Source of the DNA: JBBIWA01 sp037439425
Lineage (GTDB): Bacteria > Acidobacteriota > Blastocatellia > RBC074
Assembly (NCBI GenBank): GCA_037439425.1
Contig: JBBIWA010000017.1
Span: 1-64,000, forward strand
DNA length: 64,000 nt
Direction: 5' to 3'
The position numbers were made by a program, and so were the translations under genes. The number at the start of each line of letters is the position of its first letter. The stretch's first letter is position 1. The notes below the pieces were generated by a model. It was not told the origin of the DNA and searched no databases. It saw only the letters and a list, made by a program, of their open reading frames with translations. Of the stretch, positions 53,224 to 62,836 are shown piece by piece.

Positions 53224-53570
53224 ACTTCGCGCTGGACGCAGATTGATTGCACTGGTGAGGTGACGATGCACTGGCCGTTGGTGCAGATTTCGATCCGGAG
53301 TCCAAGGCCAATCCAGCCGATCTTGAGCATACAGCCCCCAAAAGTAGAACCGCTCACAACCGCTTCCACCGGCTCAGCAAAAAAGCGCCCGCCCTGCACC
53401 AGCGCGCGTCCACTTTGGGGATCTAGCAGGAAGATCCGATAGTCATTATTCAGAGTGCGCGCGCAGATGGTATCAAAAGGAGCGAGTTCCCGCAGCGAGA
53501 CTCCTTCAACCGAACTGCTTAATTCGGTGAACCCATCCAGGGAAAAATACTGTGGGATACGGATGCGCAC
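53220..53570 (-). CDS. Small conserved-looking protein of unknown function
   Basis: A 116-residue protein, soluble and beta-rich (RTLNNDYRIFLLDPQSGRAL; VQGGRFFAEPVEAVVSGSTF; MLKIGWIGLGLRIEICTNGQ). The pattern resembles uncharacterised proteins found singly in diverse bacteria, but I cannot name a family. The start is GTG 53570 with GAGGT nine bases upstream. Four bases overlap the VanZ stop on the opposite strand. Codon use and frame length make a real gene likely. Confidence 0.7.
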   Translation of the reverse strand: MRIRIPQYFSLDGFTELSSSVEGVSLRELAPFDTICARTLNNDYRIFLLDPQSGRALVQGGRFFAEPVEAVVSGSTFGGCMLKIGWIGLGLRIEICTNGQCIVTSPVQSICVQREV

Positions 53571-54687
53571 AGCCTTATGACCTCTATCCTCTCAGATTCT
53601 CTGTCAAACCACCTGCTTCGTGCCAGGCACGGTTAAGTTGCCGGTCTCAGTATCAGCCCTCCTTTGACAGCAGGTCAAGTAAAATTTGTTCCTTTCATTC
53701 TCCCTGGAGTCTTTACATGTAGTCTTTGACAACGCCCTGAAAGCGATGAAAAATGCTCTGCGAGCGAGACGCCCCGGCCTGCCCGGGAGCCTGTCGGGCC
53801 GTAGCGGTTAGTTGGCCAAGAGTGGTACAGCAAAAGCACGTGGCAAGACAACAGAAGTACTACCCGAGTCAACGGCCAACTGAGTGCTTGGCCGGATATT
53901 TTCCGCAGGAGTTTGTCGGTTACCCTACAGAGGGCGCGTTTGCTGGAGCCGAGCACGCCGGAGGCGTGCCTACGTGAGAATCTTCCGCAGGAGTCATGGC
54001 TCTCACTTGGGCAACACGGGAGAGACAATGAGAAGCTGGGTACGCACCCTTGTGAGCTTGTAGCGATAGTCAACCAAGCCACGCTTGGAGAGATGAAACT
54101 CTCCGGTCCGGTTGAGGCCTACCCTACAGGGCTTGGGCAGCGCAGGCCCTGGTAAGGTTGCTTGATCCTCTCGAGACTTTCAGCTTCACTCAAGAGGTCT
54201 GTTAGTGGAAAGCTCAGGTTTATCATCCGCACAAATTCTGAGCCAAGCTTAAAGTAGTTGCGCTCGTGACAAGGCGTCCTACTTTCAATTGCGCCCTCTG
54301 CCTACCGACTGGTAGGTGACCTTCTTGATCTTCCTGGTCAGGAGTGCTATCTTGGTAGCGAGAAGAGAGCCGGTCTTTCGGCTTCATTTGTGCTTTATCT
54401 TACACAGGACTCCCGTCGGGAGTTGTAGAACGTAGGGGCGAAACAGCTTTTTGCAATCCGTCTTACTCATATTTGCTTTTAGCGCTGGCTCAAGGCTGGC
54501 GCCAGACCTACAAGAGACTGTCACTAAGCTGGGCCTCAACTGCCAGAGCGGCGGTAGAGAGAGATGACAGTCACACCGCAATCTCAAAGGACCCTTTAGC
54601 TTTCAGCACCGGCGCGTCTCTTTCCTCACTGCGGCGGGGCTGGAAGTGGTTTGCCAACCTACTAGTACATTTCCAGGGAGGACGATC
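53571..54687. other. 1.1-kb intergenic region with one REP-like palindrome
   Basis: The palindrome GCACGCC-GGA-GGCGTGC (53953-53969) belongs to the family seen at 23991 and 28300. Words such as TACCCTACAG and TTCCGCAGGAGT recur nearby (53897-54130). Open frames are short and unsupported. The last 40 bases before the receptor gene include its GGGAGGA ribosome binding site. Confidence 0.5.
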
Positions 54688-57600
54688 ATGATTAAGAAGC
54701 TCTTCCACACAATCATAGCCCTAACCTTCATTGGGGCTGCTGCTATTTCGGCTCTGGCTCAAGCCGACGTCTCCACAGCCACAGCTAAGGGGATCGTAGT
54801 AGATCCGCAAGGTGCAGCCATCCCAGCTGCCACAGTGACCATCAAGGACCTGAGCCAGGGTACAACTCGCACTGCGATCAGCGGTCCTGAGGGGGAGTTT
54901 CAGATCCCCTTTTTGCGCCCTGGCATTTACGAGATCACAGTCGAAGCGAAAGGCTTCACACCATATCTGCTGAAGGATATCCAGCTCACAGTCGGGCAGA
55001 CGGCGAGCTTTGAGATCAAACTTCAGGTAGCTGGGGTACAGACTGAAGTCGTGGTTACGACTGAAGCGCCGCTGATTGAAATCGAGCGCACACAGCAGGC
55101 CAATACGATTGATAATCGCCAGATCGAGAATTTCCCCAACATCAGTCGCAACTTTACCGACTACGTCTTCACTTTGCCTGGCGTCTCAAGCTCTAACGCC
55201 CCGCGCGCTCAGGCGGCCGGTCGCTTCACCTTTGGTACTTCCGGCTTCTCGATTGGCGGCAGTAACGGGAGGAACAATCTCATCACCGTAGACGGCGGCG
55301 AGAATGAATACGGTTCTGGGCAACTCCGCTTTGGGATCAGCGTCGAGGCGATTCAGGAGTTTCAGGTCAACCGCAATTCCTTCTCTGCCGAGTTTGGCTT
55401 CACTGCTGGAACCGCCGTCAACGCGGTGACCAAGAGCGGGACGAACGATTTCCATGGCAGCGCCTATATTTACTACCGCTCCAATAAGACCTCGGCGGCC
55501 GATCCCTTCAACTCTTCCCTGCCACCTCAATTCAGAGGGAAGAAGGCTTTCGAGCAGCAGGTTTATCCCGGCTTTACCTTCGGCGGTCCAATTGTCAAGA
55601 ATCAGCTGTTTTTCTTCACCAACTATGAGCGTCTCAAATCCGACACGCCGCGCTTCCGCAGCTACACCAGCAGCGCCTTGCTGCAGCCCAGTGCTGCTCA
55701 GGCTGCGCTCCTGGCCGGGTTGGATGCCTCGGCAGATGCCAATATCCGGCGGATTTCGGCCAATTTGCGCAACGCTCTGACTACCAGCGCGACAAGCAAT
55801 TCAGTGATCTTCAATCGGCTGCGAGAAAGCGAGGGCGTGTTCAATGCCGTGGCCAAGCTCAATAACTGGAACACGCGAGTGGATTACACCATCAATGAGC
55901 GGAATTCGCTCAGCGGGCGCTTCACATTGACCCGGAACTTCACCGACCAACTGGGAGATTCACCTGCCCAGACCAATTCCGCAGCGACTGATCTGGTCTA
56001 CCGCGACTACACGACTGTAGTGACCTGGACCCATAACTTTTCTTCCAGCCTGATCAACCTGCTGCGAGTGCAGTTCTCACCGAACAACTCGGCGTTGACC
56101 ATCCCGCGCGATCCTGCGACCACTTCGTTACTCATTGTCGGCCTGGCCAATTTCGGACGCCCCTTTACGACTCCCTTTGACACGCTCCAGGACCGCTATC
56201 AGGTTGAGGAGAGTCTGAGCTGGATCCGGGGTGAGCACACCTTCAAGTTCGGCGCTTCATATCGCCCGGTTCACTACCAGGTGCGGAATGAGCTGTGGTT
56301 TTCTGGAGAATGGCAATTCTTCTCCGGCATCTACCCCATCACGCTGGCTGTTCCAGCAGCTGATCGGCCAGCCTTCTTGGCGGCTGTGGGCACGCCCAGC
56401 CCACTAACCAATCTCAACAGTTTGCAAAGCTTCAACCTCAATCTGCCCACCTTATACCGGCAGGGATTCAATAATCCAGTCTGGGAGGATACAGCCCATT
56501 ATCTCGGGGTCTTCTTCCAGGATACGTGGAAGATTCATCCACGCCTGACGCTGGATCTGGGTGGCCGGATTGACTATGACGGTGAGCCACCACCAGTGCC
56601 GAAGAACACCTACTTCTCGCCACGCTTGGGTTTCTCCTGGGACGTAACTGGCGACAGGAAGACAGTGATTCGCGGTGGCGGCGGGCTGTTTTACTCTCCG
56701 ATCTACTATCAGATCGCCTACCTGACCAACATTCTCAACGACAGCGGGAAGTTCATTAACCAGATTGCTCGCTCTGGGACAGGCGCGGTGCAGGTCTACG
56801 CCGCTGGCATCGCTTTAGGCAAACTGCCTTTCAAGGCGCTGAGTGAAGCGGAACTCAATGCAGCCGGGGTGCAGACTGGGCCGAAAGCGCCGGGTCGAGT
56901 GGTCTTTGAACTGAACCCGGATTACAAAAACAACTACTCCATTCAGGCCAATCTCGGTCTGCAGCGCCAGCTTCTCAGGGACCTGAGTATCGAGCTTGCC
57001 TACCAGATGTATCGCGGAATTCACATCCAGCAGCCGGTGCCACTAAACTACATTGAGTCAACCCAGCCTAACCCGCGTGGCCCGGCCTTTGGTCCTCTCT
57101 ACCGCATCTGTCAGGTGGCTGATCGGTGCCCGATTGTGAGCGATCCGACGATTACGCAATTCACTAGCTACGAGTCCAGAGGCAACTCGATCTATCACGG
57201 CCTGACGGCCTCATTGGTGAAGCGCTTCAGCAACTACTTCTCTTTCCAGGCCAATTACACCTTCAGCAAGACAATAGACGACGTGACGGACTTCAACTCG
57301 GCCTTCTCCCCTCCGTTTCCGTCACGCCTCTATCTGGACCGCGCGCTCTCGACTTTTGACATCCGGCACAATTTCGTCTTCAGCGGCGTGTTCCAGAGCC
57401 CGTTCAAGAATTGGGCGTTGCGCGACATCATGCTCAGCCCGATTGTCTTCATCCGCAGCGGGATTCCTTTCACGCTGTTAACAGGGACGGACATCAATGG
57501 TGACACCCGTGGGGTCAATGACCGGCTCTTTCACATCGGCCGCAACACCGGTCTGGGGCCGAATTTCCGGAGCGTTGATCTGCGCTTGACGAAAGCTTTC

Positions 57601-57846
57601 CGTTTCAGAAGCGACAGCCCGGTGCGGGTTGAATTTGTCGCTGAAGCGCAGAATCTGTTCAATCGAGTCAATTTCTCAGCCGTGCGGGACATTATCGGGA
57701 CTGACCTTTCTGCTCCCGACTACAAAGCCGGGACGGTCAGGCTCAAAGGGCGCAGGGATCGTAACGCGAGCCGAGGTGAGCCGCTAGGATTCACTTCCGC
57801 TTTCGATCCCCGGCGGGTCCAGCTCGCGCTGAAGTTTGTTTTTTAA
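54688..57846 (+). CDS. Oar-like TonB-dependent outer-membrane receptor
   Basis: About 1,052 residues. A signal peptide (LFHTIIALTFIGAAAISALA, then Q) is followed by a carboxypeptidase-regulatory-like domain (AKGIVVDPQGAAIPAATVTI; GEFQIPFLRPGIYEITVEAK), a plug region (ENFPNISRNFTDYVFTLPGV; GGSNGRNNLITVDGGENEYG) and a large beta barrel ending in aromatic FVF, the outer-membrane sorting signature. Proteins of this architecture are very numerous in Acidobacteriota and are thought to import large substrates. The ligand is unknown. ATG 54688 has GGGAGGA 6 bases upstream; an earlier frame start at 54646 is discarded. Two hairpins follow the gene. Confidence 0.93.
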   Translation: MIKKLFHTIIALTFIGAAAISALAQADVSTATAKGIVVDPQGAAIPAATVTIKDLSQGTTRTAISGPEGEFQIPFLRPGIYEITVEAKGFTPYLLKDIQLTVGQTASFEIKLQVAGVQTEVVVTTEAPLIEIERTQQANTIDNRQIENFPNISRNFTDYVFTLPGVSSSNAPRAQAAGRFTFGTSGFSIGGSNGRNNLITVDGGENEYGSGQLRFGISVEAIQEFQVNRNSFSAEFGFTAGTAVNAVTKSGTNDFHGSAYIYYRSNKTSAADPFNSSLPPQFRGKKAFEQQVYPGFTFGGPIVKNQLFFFTNYERLKSDTPRFRSYTSSALLQPSAAQAALLAGLDASADANIRRISANLRNALTTSATSNSVIFNRLRESEGVFNAVAKLNNWNTRVDYTINERNSLSGRFTLTRNFTDQLGDSPAQTNSAATDLVYRDYTTVVTWTHNFSSSLINLLRVQFSPNNSALTIPRDPATTSLLIVGLANFGRPFTTPFDTLQDRYQVEESLSWIRGEHTFKFGASYRPVHYQVRNELWFSGEWQFFSGIYPITLAVPAADRPAFLAAVGTPSPLTNLNSLQSFNLNLPTLYRQGFNNPVWEDTAHYLGVFFQDTWKIHPRLTLDLGGRIDYDGEPPPVPKNTYFSPRLGFSWDVTGDRKTVIRGGGGLFYSPIYYQIAYLTNILNDSGKFINQIARSGTGAVQVYAAGIALGKLPFKALSEAELNAAGVQTGPKAPGRVVFELNPDYKNNYSIQANLGLQRQLLRDLSIELAYQMYRGIHIQQPVPLNYIESTQPNPRGPAFGPLYRICQVADRCPIVSDPTITQFTSYESRGNSIYHGLTASLVKRFSNYFSFQANYTFSKTIDDVTDFNSAFSPPFPSRLYLDRALSTFDIRHNFVFSGVFQSPFKNWALRDIMLSPIVFIRSGIPFTLLTGTDINGDTRGVNDRLFHIGRNTGLGPNFRSVDLRLTKAFRFRSDSPVRVEFVAEAQNLFNRVNFSAVRDIIGTDLSAPDYKAGTVRLKGRRDRNASRGEPLGFTSAFDPRRVQLALKFVF

Positions 57847-57889
57847 GCCCAACAGATTGCCAATTAGCCGAGATCGGCATTACGATCTT

Positions 57890-57949
57890 GGCGCACAGAC
57901 CTTCTCGTCTGTGCCCCATTTCTGGGAGGGCCAATGCTGGCCCTCCCAG
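57890..57949 (+). terminator. Tandem hairpins after the receptor gene (terminator)
   Basis: First hairpin: GCACAGAC (57893-57900) with GTCTGTGC (57907-57914). Second: CTGGGAGGGCCA (57922-57933) and TGGCCCTCCCAG (57938-57949), a perfect 12-bp stem with a 4-base loop, followed by TTCATCTTCATC. The second overlaps the upstream part of the long acyl-CoA dehydrogenase frame, supporting the later start of that gene. Confidence 0.7.
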
Positions 57950-57993
57950 TTCATCTTCATCATCTCCTCGCCTCTGAAAGGACGGACGCCGCA

Positions 57994-59769
57994 ATGGTAG
58001 CCAGAGAAGTGGGAACAATCAAAGGTGGTAGCTTCCTTTTTGAAGATCGGGCGCCTGCCGAGGTCTTCACGCGCGAAGACTTGAGCGAAGAGCAGCAGAT
58101 GTTTGCCCGCGTCGCCGAAGAGTTCATGCGCAAAGAAGTCTTGCCGCGCGAAGAGCAGATTTACTCAAAAGACTGGTCAGTCACCCGTGAGCTGCTGCGT
58201 AAAGCAGGTGAGCTTGATCTGCTGCGCATTGACATCCCTGAAAAGTATGGTGGGCTGGGGCTGGATAAAGTCAGCTCGGCTTATGTTGCTGAACAGATCG
58301 CACTGATGCCTTCCTTTGGCGCAAGCTTCGGCGTGCATACGACTATCGGCACGCTTCCGATAGTCTTCTTCGGCACGCCAGAACAACGCGCGAAATATCT
58401 TCCTAAACTGGCTACAGGCGAATTGATCGCGGCCTATGCGCTCACTGAACCGGGCGCTGGATCGGACGCGCTCGCGGCCAAAACCAAAGCCACGCTTTCG
58501 GCCGATGGCCACTACTACAGCCTCAAAGGCCAAAAGATGTGGATCACCAACGGCAGCTTCGCCGATATCTTCATCGTCTTTGCCAAAGTGGATGGCGAGA
58601 AGTTCACTGCCTTCATCGTTGAACGAGGCCCTGGTGTCGTCAGTGGACACGAAGAAAAGAAACTCGGGCTTGATGGCAGCTCCACCACCGCGCTGATGCT
58701 CGAAGATTGCCAGGTGCCGAGAGCTAACGTGCTTGGCGAAGTAGGCCGTGGCCACGTTGTGGCTTTCAACTGCCTCAACCTGGGGCGGCTCAAATTGGGG
58801 AGCCGCAACATCGGCGCAGCGAAGCTCGCGCTCAATCACGCGATTGCCTATGCTAAAGAACGGCATCAATTCAATCGCCCGATTGCGAGTTTCGGCTTGA
58901 TCAAACGTAAGCTCGCTGAGATGGCGATCAAATGCTATGCTGGTGATGCCATCGTCTGGCGCACGCTCGGCATGATTGATCGGACACTGGAGACCGTAGA
59001 TCAAGATGATCCGATGCAGGTCTTGAAAGCGATTGAGCAGTACGCGGTCGAATGCTCGATCATTAAGGTCTGGACGAGCGAAGCGCTCGGATTTGTGGTG
59101 GACGAGGTGGTGCAGCTCTACGGTGGCTATGGCTACTCGAAGGATTATCCGGCCGAGCGCGCTTACCGCGATGCGCGCATCACTCGCATTTACGAAGGCA
59201 CGAACGAAATCAATCGCACGATCATTACAAACCGGCTGCTCAAAGCGGCGGCGAAAGGCGAGCTGCCGCTTCAGGCAGCAGCAGAAAAAATCATGGCCGA
59301 TGTGCTCTATCGCACTGAACCCGGCGCGGGCGAAGCTGAAGGACTCTCTTACGTTAAGCAAGAGCTAGCCGATGCTAAGAGGACTGCAATTCTGTGCCTC
59401 AACGCCGCTGCGCGCCGATATGGTGAAAAGATCAACGAAGAGCAGGAGCTGCTCGGTCTGCTTGCGGACATCCTGATGGATGTATATGCGATTGAGAGCA
59501 CTTGCTTGCGCACCGAAAAGATGATCGCCGGCCGTGGCGAGCAGTCTTGCCAGGTCCCGATTGAGATCACGCGCACCTACACAAGCGACGCCGGTGATCG
59601 GATTGCGTCGCATGCGCGGAATCTGGTCAAGGCGTTGGAAAAAGACGGCGCCTCAGATTCTCTCTGGATGGCGATCAAGCGACTGGCTCCCCCCTACCCG
59701 ATCAATACGATTGCCTCTCGCCGTCGCATCGCTGATGCGGTAATTGAAGCGGGGCGTTATCTGTGGTAA
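57994..59769 (+). CDS. Acyl-CoA dehydrogenase (long/VLCAD-ACAD9-like)
   Basis: About 591 residues, longer than simple acyl-CoA dehydrogenases because of a C-terminal extension of about 180 residues (IMADVLYRTEPGAGEAEGLS; INEEQELLGLLADILMDVYA), as in VLCAD/ACAD9-like enzymes. The core shows AYALTEPGAGSDALAAKTKA, MWITNGSFADIFIVFAKVDG, LGLDGSSTTALMLEDCQVP and QLYGGYGYSKDYPAERAYRD followed by IYEGTNEINR, with the catalytic Glu in YEGTNE. It introduces the trans-2 double bond in acyl-CoA with FAD, passing electrons to ETF. ATG 57994 has AAAGGACGG upstream. It fits with the beta-oxidation fusion gene at 5605-7740. Confidence 0.94.
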   Translation: MVAREVGTIKGGSFLFEDRAPAEVFTREDLSEEQQMFARVAEEFMRKEVLPREEQIYSKDWSVTRELLRKAGELDLLRIDIPEKYGGLGLDKVSSAYVAEQIALMPSFGASFGVHTTIGTLPIVFFGTPEQRAKYLPKLATGELIAAYALTEPGAGSDALAAKTKATLSADGHYYSLKGQKMWITNGSFADIFIVFAKVDGEKFTAFIVERGPGVVSGHEEKKLGLDGSSTTALMLEDCQVPRANVLGEVGRGHVVAFNCLNLGRLKLGSRNIGAAKLALNHAIAYAKERHQFNRPIASFGLIKRKLAEMAIKCYAGDAIVWRTLGMIDRTLETVDQDDPMQVLKAIEQYAVECSIIKVWTSEALGFVVDEVVQLYGGYGYSKDYPAERAYRDARITRIYEGTNEINRTIITNRLLKAAAKGELPLQAAAEKIMADVLYRTEPGAGEAEGLSYVKQELADAKRTAILCLNAAARRYGEKINEEQELLGLLADILMDVYAIESTCLRTEKMIAGRGEQSCQVPIEITRTYTSDAGDRIASHARNLVKALEKDGASDSLWMAIKRLAPPYPINTIASRRRIADAVIEAGRYLW

Positions 59770-59818
59770 GCAGTCGTCTCGGATTGGGAGCCGGATCCTG
59801 GTTTGAGGGCTAAGTCTT

Positions 59819-59848
59819 TTGCAGTTGCGCCACGAAAGGCATTACAAT
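59819..59848 (+). promoter_or_regulatory. Candidate promoter of the CBS-domain gene
   Basis: TTGCAG (59819-59824), an 18-base spacer and TACAAT (59843-59848), about 75 bases before the start codon. Confidence 0.4.
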
Positions 59849-59924
59849 TTGTCTGGCCCCACGCTTCCTTGAACGCCCCGATTCAGGGTTCTAACCAAGG
59901 CTGCCAGATGGCCAGGAGGTCCTT

Positions 59925-60371
59925 ATGAACAAACTCGGTTCAATCATTCGTGGGCGCGAAGTTTACACCCTCAATCCGAACTGGACGGTGCTCGAGGCCG
60001 CACGTTACATGGCTGAGAGACGTATCGGCGCTGCTGCTGTGCTCGACGGTGATCGCGTCGTGGGAGTCTTCTCGGAACGCGATCTGATGACGCGCGTAGT
60101 GGTGGCAGGTCGTGATGCCAGTCAAACCAGCGTCTCTGAGGTCATGACTCGTGATATTGTCGTTGGACATCCTGAGCACACTTACGAAGAAGGGATAGCA
60201 CTGATGCAGAAGGCCAGATGCCGCCATCTGCCCATAGTCCAGGAAGGGCGCTTGCTCGGCTTCATTTCTCTGCGAGACCTTCTGCAGGGCGAAATCGAGG
60301 AGAAAGACGAGGAGATCAAATTCATGAACGCCTATCTTCACTCTGTGCCACCAGTGGTCGGCAATTCGTAG
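59925..60371 (+). CDS. Two-CBS-domain protein
   Basis: A 148-residue soluble protein made of one CBS pair (Bateman module): first CBS WTVLEAARYMAERRIGAAAV with DRVVGVFSERDLMTRVV, second MTRDIVVGHPEHTYEEGIAL with RHLPIVQEGRLLGFISLRDL. Such modules sense adenine nucleotides and similar ligands and regulate partners. No effector domain is attached and no partner is obvious from the neighbours. AGGAGG lies 5-6 bases before the ATG. The following 450 bases to accD hold no gene. Confidence 0.93.
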   Translation: MNKLGSIIRGREVYTLNPNWTVLEAARYMAERRIGAAAVLDGDRVVGVFSERDLMTRVVVAGRDASQTSVSEVMTRDIVVGHPEHTYEEGIALMQKARCRHLPIVQEGRLLGFISLRDLLQGEIEEKDEEIKFMNAYLHSVPPVVGNS

Positions 60372-60656
60372 CTCACTCCGGCGCAGTTAAATTCGCAGCC
60401 GCGGCGTAACGTCCAGAAACTCAAACTGGCTTCTGCGGCCTCGTGCTGTGCCGCGCCGATGCTTGATCTGGAAGGAGAAGACGCTTTACCCATCCACTCT
60501 GGGCGCGGTAAGGCTGGAAGCATTGACAAAGGATTAAACAGCCTGGTCGGGCGGCATGATGAATCTCTTTCCCGACGAGATGCGCTGCGATTCCTAACCC
60601 GTACCAGACATTGAGCGATCTCAATCTTGCTTGGTTGATTTAGAATCTTAACCGCT

Positions 60657-60686
60657 TTGACATCTTACCGATATGCCGCGTAGAAT
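60657..60686 (+). promoter_or_regulatory. Probable accD promoter
   Basis: TTGACA (60657-60662), an 18-base spacer and TAGAAT (60681-60686, five of six consensus bases). The leader to the accD ATG would be about 130 nt. The rest of the spacer 60372-60822 contains nothing else I recognise. Confidence 0.6.
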
Positions 60687-60822
60687 GGGCGCGGTTATTC
60701 CCCACTTAAGAGCATCGCTAATTGATCGCTTGAATTTTGTAATTCGGCTCTGGATAGCACTTGTGCAGGACAGTTTAAGCTGATTTCGGTACTCTGCACT
60801 GAGCGAACCGACTTAACTGGAT

Positions 60823-61686
60823 ATGGCTTGGTTCCGACGTCAAGAGAATAAGATTCGCGAAATCGCTCCGCCCGAAAAGCGCACGGTCAAGACCGAAGGC
60901 ATCTTCGTCAAGTGCGAGAATGAAGCCTGCGGCGCGACTATTTACCGCAAGGATCTGCACAATAATCTGAAAGTGTGCACTGCCTGTGGTTACCACTTCC
61001 GTCTCAGCGCGCGCGAGCGGCTGCAGATGCTGTTTGATGATGGCCAGTACGAAGAACGGGACGCCAATCTGGCTCCAGACGATCCGCTGGGTTTTGTCGA
61101 TAGCATCCCCTATCGCGAGCGTCTAGAAAAGAATCAGAAAGCCACCGGCCTGCTCGATGCGATTATCGTAGGCGAAGGGAAGCTGGGTGGGAGAGCGGTC
61201 GTGATGGCGGCGATGGAGTTCGCCTTTATCGGCGGCAGCATGGGTTCGGTAGTGGGCGAAAAGATCACGCGTGCGATCGAGCACTGTATTGAAAAGCGGC
61301 TCCCCTTGATCATCATTTCCTGCTCCGGCGGGGCCAGGATGCAGGAAGGTACGCTGTCATTAATGCAGATGGCCAAGACCGCTGCCGCGCTAGCGCGACT
61401 TGACCAAGCGCGCTTGCCCTACATCTCCGTGTTGACCAATCCCACGACCGGCGGAGTGACAGCGAGCTTTGCCATGTTGGGAGATCTGAATATTGCGGAA
61501 CCGGGCGCGCTGATCGGCTTTGCCGGACCGCGGGTGATCGAACAAACGATCAAACAGAAGCTACCCAAAGGATTTCAGCGCGCGGAATTTTTGCTCGAAC
61601 ATGGGATGCTGGACGCGGTTGTCCCCCGCTCTCAGTTGCGCAGCTTTTTGATCAAAGCTTTGGAATTCACCGGGCCCGACCAATGA
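60823..61686 (+). CDS. accD: Acetyl-CoA carboxylase carboxyltransferase subunit beta
   Basis: A 287-residue AccD, which with AccA transfers carboxyl from biotin to acetyl-CoA, making malonyl-CoA for fatty-acid synthesis. An N-terminal zinc ribbon has Cys at 31, 36, 52 and 55; the first pair is spaced C-x4-C (CENEAC) rather than the usual C-x2-C. The carboxyltransferase core has MEFAFIGGSMGSVVGEKITR, SCSGGARMQEGTLSLMQMAK, LTNPTTGGVTASFAMLGDL and IGFAGPRVIEQTI. It is separated from accA, as in many bacteria. Confidence 0.97.
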   Translation: MAWFRRQENKIREIAPPEKRTVKTEGIFVKCENEACGATIYRKDLHNNLKVCTACGYHFRLSARERLQMLFDDGQYEERDANLAPDDPLGFVDSIPYRERLEKNQKATGLLDAIIVGEGKLGGRAVVMAAMEFAFIGGSMGSVVGEKITRAIEHCIEKRLPLIIISCSGGARMQEGTLSLMQMAKTAAALARLDQARLPYISVLTNPTTGGVTASFAMLGDLNIAEPGALIGFAGPRVIEQTIKQKLPKGFQRAEFLLEHGMLDAVVPRSQLRSFLIKALEFTGPDQ

Positions 61687-61743
61687 GTTGTCAGGTGTTG
61701 CCTGGCGATTGCTCTCTTGCATCTCTTAAAGAAAGGTGGAGTG

Positions 61744-62766
61744 GTGCTAACTGGTATTGTGCGATCCAACATCCTTGCCTTTTCACTCGCTTTCTTGGGG
61801 TCACTGGCAGTTCATTTAGCCTGCGCCAACAACTCGGCCTCATCTACTGTCAAGGTGAGGAGCACATCTGGCTCTTCAAGCGAAGCGGTCTCAGACAAGC
61901 CTAAGATGACAACCGCGTTCGATCCCGAGCGCGCCTTTGCGCACGTCAAGGCGCAGGTCGAGATCGGGCCGCGTCCGGCTGGCTCTGCCGGAATCGAAAA
62001 GGCGCGCGATTACATCGTTCGAGAACTGAAAAGCTATGGCCTTAAGGTCACGCTTGACGAATTCACCCCTCAGACTCCGCACGGCAAGGTGAAGATGAAA
62101 AACATCCTTGCGGAACTGCCGGGTGAGTCCGAAGCCGTGATCATCATCGCCAGCCACTACGATACGAAGTACTACAAGAACTTCGTCTTCGTCGGCGCCA
62201 ATGACGGCGGATCGAGCACCGGTGTGCTGCTGGAGATTGCGCGCGTGATGGCAGCCGCCAAGCAAAAGCGACGCTTCACTTACCAGTTTGTCTTCTTCGA
62301 TGGTGAGGAGGCATTCTGTGAAGAGTGGGGCGAATGCCTGGAGGGCAATGACAATACCTATGGCAGCCGCCATATGGTCGAACAGTTACGCCGGCAGAAG
62401 AGACTTGACCGGATCAAGGCGATGATCTTGTTGGATATGGTTGGTGACAGGGATCTGACTCTCCCGCGCGAGTCGGCCTCCTCAGCCTGGCTGGTTCAGG
62501 CTATTTGGAGCACGGCTCACGAGCTGGGTTACGCCAGACAGTTTCCCAATCGCAGCGTCTCGATCACCGATGATCACATCCCTTTTCTTCAGGCTGGCAT
62601 TCCGGCCGTTGACATCATTGACTTCGAGTACGGCGAAGGGCCATTTGACAACCGCTACTGGCACACCCCGGAGGACACACTTGACAAGATCAGCCCCGAA
62701 AGCTTGAAAATAGTTGGCGATGTGGTCTTGCTCAGCTTGCCGAAGATCGAAGCGCAAATTAGATGA
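61744..62766 (+). CDS. Exported M28-family metallopeptidase / glutaminyl cyclase-like protein
   Basis: About 340 residues with an N-terminal signal peptide (NILAFSLAFLGSLAVHLAC; the Cys could be lipidated, but the lipobox is atypical). Zinc-site residues of M28 are visible: His in IASHYDTKYY, Asp in GANDGGSSTGVLLE, the Glu pair in FFDGEEAF, Asp in LLDMVGDRDL and His in YWHTPEDTLDKIS. The long insert after DGEEA and the DDHIPFLQAGIPAVDIIDF segment also resemble animal-type glutaminyl-peptide cyclotransferases, so either aminopeptidase or N-terminal pyroglutamate formation is possible. GTG 61744 (or 61741) is favoured by AAAGG 7 bases upstream; the frame opens at TTG 61717. Confidence 0.87.
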   Translation: MLTGIVRSNILAFSLAFLGSLAVHLACANNSASSTVKVRSTSGSSSEAVSDKPKMTTAFDPERAFAHVKAQVEIGPRPAGSAGIEKARDYIVRELKSYGLKVTLDEFTPQTPHGKVKMKNILAELPGESEAVIIIASHYDTKYYKNFVFVGANDGGSSTGVLLEIARVMAAAKQKRRFTYQFVFFDGEEAFCEEWGECLEGNDNTYGSRHMVEQLRRQKRLDRIKAMILLDMVGDRDLTLPRESASSAWLVQAIWSTAHELGYARQFPNRSVSITDDHIPFLQAGIPAVDIIDFEYGEGPFDNRYWHTPEDTLDKISPESLKIVGDVVLLSLPKIEAQIR

Positions 62767-62836
62767 GCGCTAGCAGGGGTGCCAGTTGTTAGTTGTCTGA
62801 TGTTTGTAATCCAGCACTAGCCACTGACAGTCCACC

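Noticed and set aside
58177..59361. 394-codon open frame on the minus strand
   Set aside because: It lies wholly antisense to the acyl-CoA dehydrogenase gene, which has all family motifs and a ribosome binding site. The antisense frame is open only because of codon bias in GC-rich DNA.
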